This document shows, piece after piece, positions 56,225 through 64,000 of a DNA stretch of 64,000 nucleotides. Position numbers and translations under genes: made by a program. The DNA is from Vibrio algivorus. GTDB taxonomy: Bacteria; Pseudomonadota; Gammaproteobacteria; Enterobacterales; Vibrionaceae. The stretch is from positions 2,108,001 to 2,172,000 of the forward strand of contig NZ_AP018678.1 of assembly GCF_002218005.2 (NCBI RefSeq), in the 5' to 3' direction. A model generated the notes under the pieces. The model worked only from the letters and a program-made list of their open reading frames with translations. It did no database searches and was not told where the DNA came from. Numbering within the stretch: the first letter of the stretch is position 1; the number at the start of each line of letters is the position of its first letter.

Positions 56225-56773
56225 TCAATTATTTAATAAACTACGAAAGTAACGCCAGTCAAACCCTAAGCCCGGATCAGATTTTCTTAGCGGCGCTATA
56301 TATTGATGTCCAGTAATCCTCGGTAAAGTGATCTCTGGGTATTGCTGCATGAGTAGCTTAGTAACCGCCACTAAAGATTGATATTGGGCTTGGCTGTAAC
56401 TATCTAAATCCGTACCTTCCAGTTCAATACCAATCGAATAATCATTACAACGTTCTACCCCAGCAAAACTGGATTTTCCGGCATGCCACGCTCTAGCATT
56501 AAATGGCACAAACTGAATGATCTCGCCATCACGACGAATAAAGCAATGTGCCGACACTCCCATTTTGTGAATCACTTTAAAAAATGGATGCTCACTAGAA
56601 TCTAATTTACCGGTAAAGAATTGCTCCACATAAGGTCCACCATATTGCCCTGGCGGCAAGCTAATATTATGTACCACCAGCAAAGAGATCGGCATTTGTT
56701 CAGGGCGAGCATCACAAAATGGTGATGGCACATGTTTAGTATCAGACAGCCATGAGTCAGAGGTGATGTGCAT
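56225..56773 (-). CDS. ampD: 1,6-anhydro-N-acetylmuramyl-L-alanine amidase AmpD
   Basis: A 182-aa cytoplasmic amidase of peptidoglycan recycling (Amidase_2). The zinc ligands are in VVHNIS, ITGHQYIAP and KSDPG, as in E. coli AmpD. The ATG at 56773 has AAGG 9 nt upstream; the frame extends three codons to a TTG that overlaps this site. It is divergent from nadC as in enterics, but no ampE follows: the next gene downstream is pdhR. Confidence 0.93.
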   Translation of the reverse strand: MHITSDSWLSDTKHVPSPFCDARPEQMPISLLVVHNISLPPGQYGGPYVEQFFTGKLDSSEHPFFKVIHKMGVSAHCFIRRDGEIIQFVPFNARAWHAGKSSFAGVERCNDYSIGIELEGTDLDSYSQAQYQSLVAVTKLLMQQYPEITLPRITGHQYIAPLRKSDPGLGFDWRYFRSLLNN

Positions 56774-56840
56774 AGTCGGCAACCTTATTTATTCGATGGC
56801 GTTATTCTGTAGTAATCAAGGTTTAAGTCAAGCAAGGGAG

Positions 56841-56875
56841 CTCGTAACTCGGGCGCTACGCTTCTCGTGGCTAGG
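56841..56875 (+). repeat. Dispersed CTCGG-GCTACGCTGCTCG element, copy 3
   Basis: CTCGTAACTCGGGCGCTACG followed by CTTCTCGTGGCTAGG; same orientation as the copies at 18537, 43669 and 56961. Confidence 0.65.
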
Positions 56876-56960
56876 TAAAGATAAAAGCGGGGTTCTGCCT
56901 ATAAGTAAGATCTCATTAAACAATTCGAGCAACAAGAAGTGAAATGATCTAGAAACGTAA

Positions 56961-56994
56961 TTCGTTGCTCGGGCGCTGCGCTGCTCGTTACTCG
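56961..56994 (+). repeat. Dispersed CTCGG-GCTACGCTGCTCG element, copy 4
   Basis: TTCGTTGCTCGGGCGCTGCG followed by CTGCTCGTTACTCG, only 86 bp after copy 3. A further fragment AGAGCGAAGCGCTCG (a palindrome) is at 57034-57048. Together they fill the 335-bp ampD-nadC gap. Confidence 0.7.
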
Positions 56995-57108
56995 AAAAGG
57001 CCAAAAGATCGAAATACGAGAAGTGGAATGACCTAGAGCGAAGCGCTCGAAAATCGTTTCACCTTGCAGTATCATACCCCCTCTAACAACCTCAACGGAT
57101 CTTGCCTC

Positions 57109-58029
57109 ATGAAAAGCACTCACGATTCTCAATCTCGTCTTGAATATTTAAAGCAACAATTACCAACTGAAATCACTCGTATGGTCAGTGATGCTTTAAA
57201 AGAAGATTTGGGTGGCACGCTCGATCCTAATGCGGATATTACCGCTAGTTTAATTCCGGCTGAAGCAACCAACACGGCAACCATTATCACTCGTGAACAT
57301 GGAGTATTTTGTGGCAAAGCGTGGGCGGATGAAGTATTCAAACAACTTGGCGGCCAAGTGCAAATCGACTGGCATGTAGCGGATGGTGATACGGTAGAAC
57401 CCAACCAAACGCTTTGCACGCTAACTGGCCCATCTCGCGCGCTATTAACGGGCGAGCGCAATGCGATGAACTTCATTCAAACCCTGTCTGGTTGCGCTAG
57501 TTTAACGGCAGAATATGTTAAAGAGTTGGCTGGAACCGATTGTCGCTTACTGGATACCCGAAAAACCATTCCGGGACTGCGCAGCGCATTAAAATATGCG
57601 GTAACTTGTGGCGGCGGCTTTAACCACCGTATCGGCGTGTTTGATGCCTACCTAATTAAAGAAAACCACATCATCGCTTGTGGCGGCATCGAAAAAGCCA
57701 TCGCAACCGCTAAACAGTTAAACCCAGGCAAACCCGTTGAAGTAGAAACCGAATCTTTAGAAGAATTAGAGCGTGCCATTCGCGCTGGTGCCGACATTGT
57801 TATGTTAGATAACTTCACTAAAGAAATGATGTTTACTGCCGTAGAAATCAACCAACAAATCGGTAAAGAAAACGGCTTAACCACCGGTCAAGCCGCGCTA
57901 GAAAACTCAGGCAACATTACCCTTGAAACCTTAAATGAATATGCCAAAACTGGCGTAGATTATATTTCAGTTGGCGCGCTGACTAAGCATGTTAGGGCGA
58001 TGGATTTGTCGATGAGGGTGATTGGCTAA
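57109..58029 (+). CDS. nadC: Nicotinate-nucleotide pyrophosphorylase (quinolinate PRTase)
   Basis: A 306-aa NAD-biosynthesis enzyme converting quinolinate to nicotinate mononucleotide. Motifs: ALKEDLGG near the start, TGERNAMNFIQTLSG, DTRKTIPGLR, KYAVTCGGGFNHR and the final YISVGALTKH. The ATG at 57109 is used; the frame opens earlier at a TTG (57064) within repeat DNA. The ribosome binding site is weak (CGGAT). It faces away from ampD and leads to the pil genes. Confidence 0.94.
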   Translation: MKSTHDSQSRLEYLKQQLPTEITRMVSDALKEDLGGTLDPNADITASLIPAEATNTATIITREHGVFCGKAWADEVFKQLGGQVQIDWHVADGDTVEPNQTLCTLTGPSRALLTGERNAMNFIQTLSGCASLTAEYVKELAGTDCRLLDTRKTIPGLRSALKYAVTCGGGFNHRIGVFDAYLIKENHIIACGGIEKAIATAKQLNPGKPVEVETESLEELERAIRAGADIVMLDNFTKEMMFTAVEINQQIGKENGLTTGQAALENSGNITLETLNEYAKTGVDYISVGALTKHVRAMDLSMRVIG

Positions 58030-58051
58030 CCTTTAATTTTCTAAGCTTTAA

Positions 58052-58170
58052 TTGTCATTCCGTACATGAGCCTAAGCGAAGAAGATACGGAATCTCCTAC
58101 AACACATTGAGTCTCAAAGTACTGTAGGAGATCCTGAACTGCGCTCCTACGTCGCTTTTCAGGATGACGA
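58052..58170. repeat. 119-bp four-way-junction palindromic repeat
   Basis: An outer stem (58052-58058 with 58164-58170) encloses three hairpins: ATTCCGTA (58057) with 58086-58093, ATCTCCTACA (58092) with 58123-58132, and ATCCTGAA (58131) with 58158-58165. Arms abut with 1-2 nt overlaps, so the DNA can fold into a compact cloverleaf. It resembles GTCATTCC...GGATGACG repeats known from many bacterial genomes. It lies 22 bp after nadC. Confidence 0.8.
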
Positions 58171-58218
58171 TATCAATAATAGTCATGTCAAAAGAAATGC
58201 GATTCTCGATCCGCTATC

Positions 58219-58234
58219 CCTAGAAACTAGGAAC
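58219..58234. repeat. 16-nt repeat, inverted copy of 18477-18492
   Basis: CCTAGAAACTAGGAAC is the exact reverse complement of the copy after the chitobiose operon; CAGCAACTAGGAAC follows directly. Confidence 0.7.
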
Positions 58235-58467
58235 CAGCAACTAGGAACCTATACCCCGTGACCTCCCTCCCATTTTCCTTTCCAATTTCATACTAAATTC
58301 GTACTTAGCTTACGTCAGCGTATGGTCAAAAAATCATCTCACATCACCTAATAGTTTAATATTGGTCGCAATAAATTGTTTTTCCAATGCAATCAGTGAC
58401 TCAGTTTTCAAACTGGCTCGAATAGGCTACTCAGGATAATTTTCTTTTTTACCGCTCACTCTACTCT

Positions 58468-58500
58468 TTCCGTGGTAATACCACTCAATTATTCACGGAG
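58468..58500 (+). promoter_or_regulatory. Alternative hairpins over the pilA ribosome binding site
   Basis: TTCCGTG (58468-58474) can pair with CACGGAG (58494-58500), which contains the GGAG of pilA. The overlapping GTGGT-AAT-ACCAC (58472-58484) forms a competing hairpin that would free GGAG. Whether the leader RNA switches is untested. No other feature is obvious in 58235-58467. Confidence 0.4.
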
Positions 58501-58506
58501 ATGAAA

Positions 58507-58950
58507 ATGAAACAATTACAACAAGGTAAGAAGAAGCTACAGAAAGGTTTTACGCTAATTGAATTGATGATCGTAGTTGCGGTTATCGGTGTGCTGGCGG
58601 CAATTGCGATCCCTCAATATCAAAACTATGTGAAAAAAGCTGCATTGGGTTCTGCTTTAGCTACAGCAACTGCACTAAAAACAAATGTTGAAGATGAAAT
58701 TGCTACAAGTACTACAGGTTTCCCGAGCTCGACATCGGCAGCATTTTCCATTGGTGCTATAAATTTTGCTAATACAGGAACAACAAGTGGAACTATAACA
58801 GCATCTGTTAATGAAGGTCCTGCTAATGGTGCAAACGTAGTATTAACTAGGGATACTGCTGGAATTTGGGAGTGTACACTTACTAAAGGAGCTTCTGCTG
58901 CATCAGATCTATTAGATGGAATAACTGTCAATGGTTGTACAAAACCATAA
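58507..58950 (+). CDS. pilA: Type IV major pilin PilA
   Basis: A 147-aa prepilin. The leader MKQLQQGKKKLQKG is cut by PilD before FTLIELMIVVAVIGVLAAIAIPQYQ, with the conserved Glu5. The variable C-terminal part has two cysteines (WECTLTK... and NGCTKP) expected to form the D-loop disulfide. The ATG at 58507 is chosen because GGAG lies 6 nt before it; the ATG at 58501 abuts GGAG. It builds the competence/chitin-regulated pilus with PilB, PilC and PilD in V. cholerae. The middle of the protein is rich in Thr, Ser and Ala. Confidence 0.93.
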   Translation: MKQLQQGKKKLQKGFTLIELMIVVAVIGVLAAIAIPQYQNYVKKAALGSALATATALKTNVEDEIATSTTGFPSSTSAAFSIGAINFANTGTTSGTITASVNEGPANGANVVLTRDTAGIWECTLTKGASAASDLLDGITVNGCTKP

Positions 58951-58958
58951 TATTTAAA

Positions 58959-59354
58959 ATGAGAATCAATAAAGGCTTCACTTTAATTGAACTCATGATC
59001 ACCGTGGCGATCATTGGCGTGCTGGCGGCAGTTGCGATACCTCTGTATCAGCAATATGTGCAAAAAGCCGCTCTCGCCACGGCGGTCGGTTCGGCCAATA
59101 ACTACCAAACCATTGTTGAAGAATACGTTGATTCTCATTTTATCTTTCCTGAGATTTCTGCGGCTTTTCCTTTAGGTAAAGTCAGTGCAGTTTCAGGTTC
59201 AATTGGAAGCAATGATTTATTCGCCCATATTGAAAAAGGGATAGCCAAAGGCACAACAGTGAGAATGCAACGTGATACTCAAGGACGTTGGAAATGTCAT
59301 CACAACAAGACCAATATCCAAATAAAAGGTTGTGATTATGATGCTAGCTTATAA
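58959..59354 (+). CDS. Second type IV pilin, tandem to pilA
   Basis: A 131-aa prepilin with the short leader MRINKG before FTLIELMITVAIIGVLAAVAIPLYQQYVQKAAL. Its first 50 mature residues are very like PilA, but the C-terminal part differs (D-loop WKCHHNKTNIQIKGC). It starts 8 nt after the pilA stop without its own ribosome binding site, so it is probably coupled to pilA. The usual order in relatives is a single pilA before pilB. It may be an alternative major pilin or a minor subunit; expression level is unknown. Confidence 0.88.
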   Translation: MRINKGFTLIELMITVAIIGVLAAVAIPLYQQYVQKAALATAVGSANNYQTIVEEYVDSHFIFPEISAAFPLGKVSAVSGSIGSNDLFAHIEKGIAKGTTVRMQRDTQGRWKCHHNKTNIQIKGCDYDASL

Positions 59355-59400
59355 CGTTTAGCTTTGTTTATACCTTTATGTTTACTCCGTTAAGGACACT

Positions 59401-61089
59401 ATGAACACCAACCTCGCCTCCATTTTACGCCAAGCGGAGCTCTTGAGTCACGAGCAAGAGCAAATGGTGGTGAGTACCGTTTTAAACGATAATAAAAGCG
59501 TCCCCGTGGCTTGCGTGGACGCTGGTTTTATTTCTAGTGAGCAACTACTCGTCAAACTTTGCCACCTATTTGCCCTACCTCAAGCGAATCTTGAACATTA
59601 CAGCTACGCTCAAGTGTGTGAGCAATTGGGGATGCGCGATTTAATTACTAACCATCAAGTACTACCATTGCAAGTGGATCCGCATAGCGTATTAATTGCG
59701 GTTGCCGATCCAACGAATAGCAATGTTGAAGACGATTTTCGTTTCGCTACCGGCAAACAAATTGAATTTATTCTGGCCGATTGTAAAGAGCTCGAAGGGG
59801 CGATTCGCCGTCTGTATGGACGAGTAGTCAATTCAGATACCAGCCAAGGTAAAGATATTACCCAAGATGAACTAGCCAATTTAGTTGAGGTTGGCAGTGA
59901 TGAAATCCAAGAAACAGAAGATCTCAGCCAAGATGAAGCGCCGGTCAGCCGCTTCATTAACCAAATTTTACTCGATGCAGTACGAAAAGGTGCATCGGAT
60001 ATTCACTTTGAACCGTATGAAGATATCTACCGAGTTCGTCTACGCTGTGATGGAATTTTGGTGGAAACCAACCGTCCTGCTCCTCATTTAGGTCGACGCC
60101 TTGCAGCAAGGATTAAGATCTTATCTAAACTCGATATCGCAGAACGTCGCCTACCTCAAGATGGACGAATTAAAATTCGCCTGAACGCGGATACCGCGAT
60201 CGATATGCGAGTGTCTACCCTGCCGACCTTATGGGGGGAGAAAATCGTACTGCGCTTGCTTGATAGCAGTGCCGCCAATCTAAATATCGATAAACTCGGT
60301 TATAGCGAAGTACAAAAGCAATTGTATCTAGATGCGCTGCAACAACCACAAGGCATGATCTTAATGACCGGCCCAACTGGTAGCGGTAAAACCGTTTCTT
60401 TGTATACCGGCTTACGGATTTTAAATACGCCTGATAAAAATATTTCGACCGCCGAAGATCCAGTTGAAATTAACTTAACCGGTATCAATCAAGTACAAGT
60501 CAAACCTAAGATTGGCTTTACTTTTGCAGCGGCTTTACGCGCTTTCTTACGTCAAGATCCCGATGTGGTGATGGTCGGCGAGATCCGCGACCTAGAAACC
60601 GCCGAAATTGCGGTAAAAGCGGCGCAGACTGGCCACTTAGTTTTGTCAACTCTACACACTAATTCGTCAGCTGAAACTGTGGTGCGTTTATCGAATATGG
60701 GAATTGAGGCGTTTAACTTAGCTTCCTCGCTGAGCTTGATCATTGCTCAACGCCTAGCACGTCGTTTATGCAACCATTGTAAAAAGCCCGATGATTTTCC
60801 TGATGCTCTGCGTGAAAAATTTCATATCTCATCCGATGCGGTTATTTATAAATCTTCCAAACAAGGTTGCCCTGAATGCACTGGCGGTTACTCAGGTCGC
60901 GTGGGGATTTATGAGGTGATGCCATTTAGTACAGAATTAGCTAATGCAGTGATAAAGAAAGCCTCCGCCAATGACATTGAAATGATCGCAGTAAAACAAG
61001 GTATGGCCACACTACGCCAATCAGGAATTGAGAACTTAAAGCAAGGCGTCACTAGCTTTGCTGAATTACAGCGCGTGCTGTACTTCTAA
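59401..61089 (+). CDS. pilB: Type IV pilus assembly ATPase PilB
   Basis: A 562-aa GspE/PilB extension ATPase. The N-terminal MshEN-type domain (about residues 1-150) is followed by the ATPase with Walker A GPTGSGKT (Lys330), the Asp box, Walker B VVMVGEIRD and the His box TLHTNSS; a tetracysteine zinc site (CNHC, CPEC) lies near residue 460-495. It drives pilin polymerisation at the inner membrane. It begins 46 bp after the second pilin. Confidence 0.95.
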   Translation: MNTNLASILRQAELLSHEQEQMVVSTVLNDNKSVPVACVDAGFISSEQLLVKLCHLFALPQANLEHYSYAQVCEQLGMRDLITNHQVLPLQVDPHSVLIAVADPTNSNVEDDFRFATGKQIEFILADCKELEGAIRRLYGRVVNSDTSQGKDITQDELANLVEVGSDEIQETEDLSQDEAPVSRFINQILLDAVRKGASDIHFEPYEDIYRVRLRCDGILVETNRPAPHLGRRLAARIKILSKLDIAERRLPQDGRIKIRLNADTAIDMRVSTLPTLWGEKIVLRLLDSSAANLNIDKLGYSEVQKQLYLDALQQPQGMILMTGPTGSGKTVSLYTGLRILNTPDKNISTAEDPVEINLTGINQVQVKPKIGFTFAAALRAFLRQDPDVVMVGEIRDLETAEIAVKAAQTGHLVLSTLHTNSSAETVVRLSNMGIEAFNLASSLSLIIAQRLARRLCNHCKKPDDFPDALREKFHISSDAVIYKSSKQGCPECTGGYSGRVGIYEVMPFSTELANAVIKKASANDIEMIAVKQGMATLRQSGIENLKQGVTSFAELQRVLYF

Positions 61090-61176
61090 ACCTTTATACA
61101 AAGAAACTCGACCAATAAACCTTTTAATAAATAAAGCTTTCGACAAATTTGGAATGCCAAACAAGGACAGAATCTC

Positions 61177-62409
61177 ATGGCACAAGCATCGACTCTCAAA
61201 GCGCCAGCTTTAAAAAACTTTCAATGGCGTGGGGTAAATAGCTCTGGCAAAAAAGTATCAGGGCAAATGTTGGCGATAAACGAAGTTGAGGTGCGCGCCA
61301 AACTCAAAGAACAACGCGTCCAGATCAAGAAGCTCAAACGTCGTAGTGTGTCGATCTTCGCCAAAATGAGTCACAAGGTAAAACGTAAAGATATTACGGT
61401 ACTTACCAGACAGTTAGCCACCATGCTCGGCACCGGCGTTCCGATCGTTCAGGCGATCAAATTGATCTCAGATAGTCAACGTAAAGCCGAAATGAAATCG
61501 GTTCTCTCACAGATTTGTACTCAGGTAGAAGCGGGTACTCCAATCTCCAAAGCCATGCTGGCTAGTAGCCCTTTCTTTGATGAATTCTACTGCGATCTTG
61601 TGGCTACTGGTGAACAAACGGGTAACCTAGCCGATGTATTTGATCGCCTCGCAACTTATCGTGAAAAGAGTGAAGAATTACGCTCAAAGGTAATCAAAGC
61701 AATGATCTATCCTGCGATGGTTATTTTGGTTGCCACCAGCGTGTCGATTCTAATGTTAACCATGGTGATCCCTGAATTTGAAGCTATGTTTAAGGGTTTT
61801 GGCGCAGAGCTTCCTTGGTTTACTCAACAAGTAATCCATTTATCTCACTTTATTCAAAGCTATTTATTTATCATGATCCTCGCCTTGTTTGGCTTTATCT
61901 TTGCGATGAAAGAAGCCCGAAAAAGATCCTTTACTTTTAGGCTTAAAACCAGTCGTTTAGCGCTCAATATGCCGGTACTTGGTGGGGTATTCTCTAAGGC
62001 AGCAATTGCCAAATTTAGCCGAACATTAGCCACCAGCTTTAGCGCGGGTATTCCAATTTTAACTAGCCTACTGACAACGGCCAAAACTTCCGGCAATTTG
62101 CACTATCAAGTTGCTATTGAACAAGTGCATAAAGATACCGCCGCAGGTATGCCAATGTACATTGCGATGCGTAACGCTGATGCCTTCCCTGAAATGGTTT
62201 TGCAAATGGTCATGATAGGAGAAGAATCTGGTAACCTCGATGATATGCTGAACAAGGTGGCGGCAATTTATGAATTTGAAGTCGATAATACCGTCGATAA
62301 CCTAGGAAAGATTATTGAGCCTGTGATTATTGTTTTTCTTGGCGTTGTTGTGGGTGGCTTAGTTGTGTCACTTTATCTGCCAATCTTTAAGCTAGTTAGT
62401 GTATTCTAA
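61177..62409 (+). CDS. pilC: Type IV pilus inner-membrane platform protein PilC
   Basis: A 410-aa platform protein with two GspF domains (about residues 75-200 and 275-400) and three membrane helices. Motifs: RQLATMLGTGVPIVQAI, the second-copy RTLATSFSAGIPILTSL, and the GEESGNLDDML end motif. AAGGACAG precedes the ATG. It anchors PilB and the growing pilus. Confidence 0.95.
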   Translation: MAQASTLKAPALKNFQWRGVNSSGKKVSGQMLAINEVEVRAKLKEQRVQIKKLKRRSVSIFAKMSHKVKRKDITVLTRQLATMLGTGVPIVQAIKLISDSQRKAEMKSVLSQICTQVEAGTPISKAMLASSPFFDEFYCDLVATGEQTGNLADVFDRLATYREKSEELRSKVIKAMIYPAMVILVATSVSILMLTMVIPEFEAMFKGFGAELPWFTQQVIHLSHFIQSYLFIMILALFGFIFAMKEARKRSFTFRLKTSRLALNMPVLGGVFSKAAIAKFSRTLATSFSAGIPILTSLLTTAKTSGNLHYQVAIEQVHKDTAAGMPMYIAMRNADAFPEMVLQMVMIGEESGNLDDMLNKVAAIYEFEVDNTVDNLGKIIEPVIIVFLGVVVGGLVVSLYLPIFKLVSVF

Positions 62410-62451
62410 AACCCATATTATTTATTTGATTATTGGACATTGTCGTATCTC

Positions 62452-63345
62452 ATGGTGATCTTTGATTATTACCCAGCTCTATTTCCAATTGCGGCTGGTA
62501 TCTTTGGCTTATTAATTGGCAGTTTTTTAAATGTAGTGATCCATCGTTTACCCATTATGATGGAGCGAGAGTGGAAGCAAGAATGCATCGAGTTTTTCCC
62601 GCAACTAAAAAAAGATCCAAAGATCAAACAAGAACTGAGCGAACTTAAGAAGCCATTTAATCTCAATGTACCGCGTTCACGTTGCCCAAAATGCGATACA
62701 CAAATTCGTGCGCTAGATAATATCCCAGTGATTAGCTGGTTAATGCTCAAAGGCAAGTGCTACAAATGTTCTAACCCGATCAGTTTTCGTTATCCCGCTA
62801 TCGAACTACTTACCGCTATTTTATGCGTGGTAATTGGCGTTAATTTTTCCGCCGATTGGTATGGTCTTGCATTACTGTTTTTCACTTTTACTCTAGTGTC
62901 AGCCACCTTTATCGATCTTGATACTATGTTGCTGCCCGATCAGCTGACACTACCTTTAATGTGGGCTGGTTTGGCTTTGTCTTTGTTTGAGATTAGCCCG
63001 ATATCACTGAAAGATGCCGTTATTGGCGCAATGACTGGTTACCTATGTTTATGGTCTATCTTCTGGGCATTTAAGTTACTCACTGGCAAAGAAGGCATGG
63101 GTTATGGCGATTTTAAATTATTAGCGGCTCTCGGTGCTTGGCTTGGTTGGCAGCAACTACCTTTAATCATATTGCTATCTTCAGTCGTCGGATTAATTTT
63201 TGGCATTATTCAACTACGTTTACAAAAGAAAGGTATAGAGAAAGCTTTCCCATTTGGCCCTTACCTTGCGATTGCGGGTTGGTTTTGCTTAATCTGGGGT
63301 AATGACTTAACGTCTTGGTATCTCACTAATATGCTAGGAATGTAA
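62452..63345 (+). CDS. pilD: Prepilin peptidase/N-methyltransferase PilD
   Basis: A 297-aa aspartic membrane protease that cuts and N-methylates prepilins, and usually also type II secretion pseudopilins. N-terminal GSFLNVVIHRLP, two CxxC pairs (CPKC, CYKC), the catalytic aspartates in FIDLDTMLLPD and GMGYGDFKLLA, and eight predicted helices. The ATG at 62452 matches the V. cholerae N-terminus; a TTG at 62440 is an alternative start. coaE begins 3 nt after the stop. Confidence 0.94.
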   Translation: MVIFDYYPALFPIAAGIFGLLIGSFLNVVIHRLPIMMEREWKQECIEFFPQLKKDPKIKQELSELKKPFNLNVPRSRCPKCDTQIRALDNIPVISWLMLKGKCYKCSNPISFRYPAIELLTAILCVVIGVNFSADWYGLALLFFTFTLVSATFIDLDTMLLPDQLTLPLMWAGLALSLFEISPISLKDAVIGAMTGYLCLWSIFWAFKLLTGKEGMGYGDFKLLAALGAWLGWQQLPLIILLSSVVGLIFGIIQLRLQKKGIEKAFPFGPYLAIAGWFCLIWGNDLTSWYLTNMLGM

Positions 63346-63348
63346 ACG

Positions 63349-63972
63349 ATGACGATGATAGTTGGCTTAACGGGGGGCATTGGCAGCGGTAAAACCACTA
63401 TCGCTAACCTATTCCACGATCAATTTGGAATTAATATTGTCGATGCTGATATTGTGGCAAGAGAAGTCGTCGAACCGAAAAGCGCAGGATTAAAAGCGAT
63501 TACTGAACATTTTGGTCAAGAGATATTAACGCTTGATGGGCAGCTTAACCGATCGGCCTTAAGAGAACGTATTTTCAATCATCCCAGTGAGAAAGAGTGG
63601 CTCAATAATTTACTCCACCCACTGATCCGTCAACGAATTAAACAACTACTAACTAAAGTGACTTCGGACTATGCTTTACTGGTGGTACCGTTACTAGTAG
63701 AAAATAATTGGCAAACCATGATTAATCGTTTGCTGGTAGTGGATGTTAAGCCTGAAACGCAAATTACTCGCACTTGCCAACGTGATGGCGTGCCAGAGGC
63801 GCAAGTTCATTCAATCTTAGCCTCTCAAGCATCACGAGAGCAACGTCTATCAGCAGCCGATGATGTGATTAACAATGATGCCCCGTTAACGGAGCAGGCC
63901 AAACAAGAACTTTTATCTCAAGTCACAGTTTTACACAAAAAGTACCTAGTATTATCGGGTAGTTTTCTGTAA
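63349..63972 (+). CDS. coaE: Dephospho-CoA kinase
   Basis: A 207-aa P-loop kinase for the last step of coenzyme A synthesis. Walker A is GLTGGIGSGKTT, followed by DADIVAREVV and the lid region TRTCQRDGV. AGGA stands 9 nt before the ATG at 63349; a second in-frame ATG lies 6 nt on. It is coupled to pilD. The window ends 28 bp after the stop. Confidence 0.95.
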   Translation: MTMIVGLTGGIGSGKTTIANLFHDQFGINIVDADIVAREVVEPKSAGLKAITEHFGQEILTLDGQLNRSALRERIFNHPSEKEWLNNLLHPLIRQRIKQLLTKVTSDYALLVVPLLVENNWQTMINRLLVVDVKPETQITRTCQRDGVPEAQVHSILASQASREQRLSAADDVINNDAPLTEQAKQELLSQVTVLHKKYLVLSGSFL

Positions 63973-64000
63973 AAATAGAACAAGTATCTCCATCACCTGA

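Noticed and set aside
58052..58170. tRNA-like gene, because of the cloverleaf
   Set aside because: It lacks T-loop and anticodon-loop signatures and the arms have the wrong sizes; it fits a palindromic repeat family.
58390..58430. Sigma-54 promoter before pilA (CTGGCTCGAATAGGCTA)
   Set aside because: The GG and GC are 9 nt apart instead of 10 and the -12 element is poor.

Overview
The window is a chromosomal segment of a Vibrio or close Vibrionaceae relative. It carries the Vibrio-type chitin-oligosaccharide operon next to chiS, a LuxR/HapR/OpaR-type quorum regulator beside hpt, and the gene neighbourhoods pdhR-aceEF-lpd, ampD/nadC-pilABCD-coaE and dksA-gluQ-pcnB-folK-panBC. The DNA is moderately AT-rich with uniform codon use, so almost all of it reads as core genome; the accessory content is small repeats and MITE-like elements between genes.

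Layout. 1-2.8 kb: the 3' part of chiS. 2.8-18.5 kb: the (GlcNAc)2 utilisation operon: periplasmic chitin-oligosaccharide binding protein, two permeases, two ATPases, a GH9 exo-glucosaminidase-like enzyme, glucosamine kinase, GH20 hexosaminidase, N,N'-diacetylchitobiose phosphorylase and a GlcNAc-1-P mutase. It imports chitin dimers and splits them by phosphorolysis, and its leader has CRP- and SlmA-like sites. 18.5-20.3 kb: a 16-bp tandem array and emrD. 20.3-24.6 kb (minus): a HopJ-family protein and fbpCBA iron(III) import with a Fur box. 24.7-26.4 kb (minus): glnK-amtB with an NtrC box. 26.4-37.3 kb (minus): yacL, acnB, a PlpD-type patatin/barrel protein, mrcB and hrpB. 37.6-43.7 kb (plus): sfsA, dksA, gluQ, then the overlapping pcnB-folK-panB-panC operon. 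43.7-48.5 kb: yadHG, can, hpt and the quorum regulator, bracketed by two almost identical 232-bp inverted MITE-like elements. 48.5-56.8 kb (minus): lpd, aceF, aceE, pdhR and ampD. 57.1-64 kb (plus): nadC, two tandem type IV pilins, pilB, pilC, pilD and coaE.

No tRNA, rRNA, CRISPR array, phage or intact insertion sequence was seen. The least-explained material is the repeat content: a 16.6-copy 16-bp array open in all six frames, a dispersed GC-rich 35-bp element, two multi-arm palindromic families, a four-way-junction repeat and the MITE pair with a solo end that supplies the gluQ leader. Other points worth checking are an apparent AUU start for pcnB, TTG starts for mrcB and hrpB, and a strong palindrome in the leader of the quorum regulator. 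I found no clear new multi-gene system.
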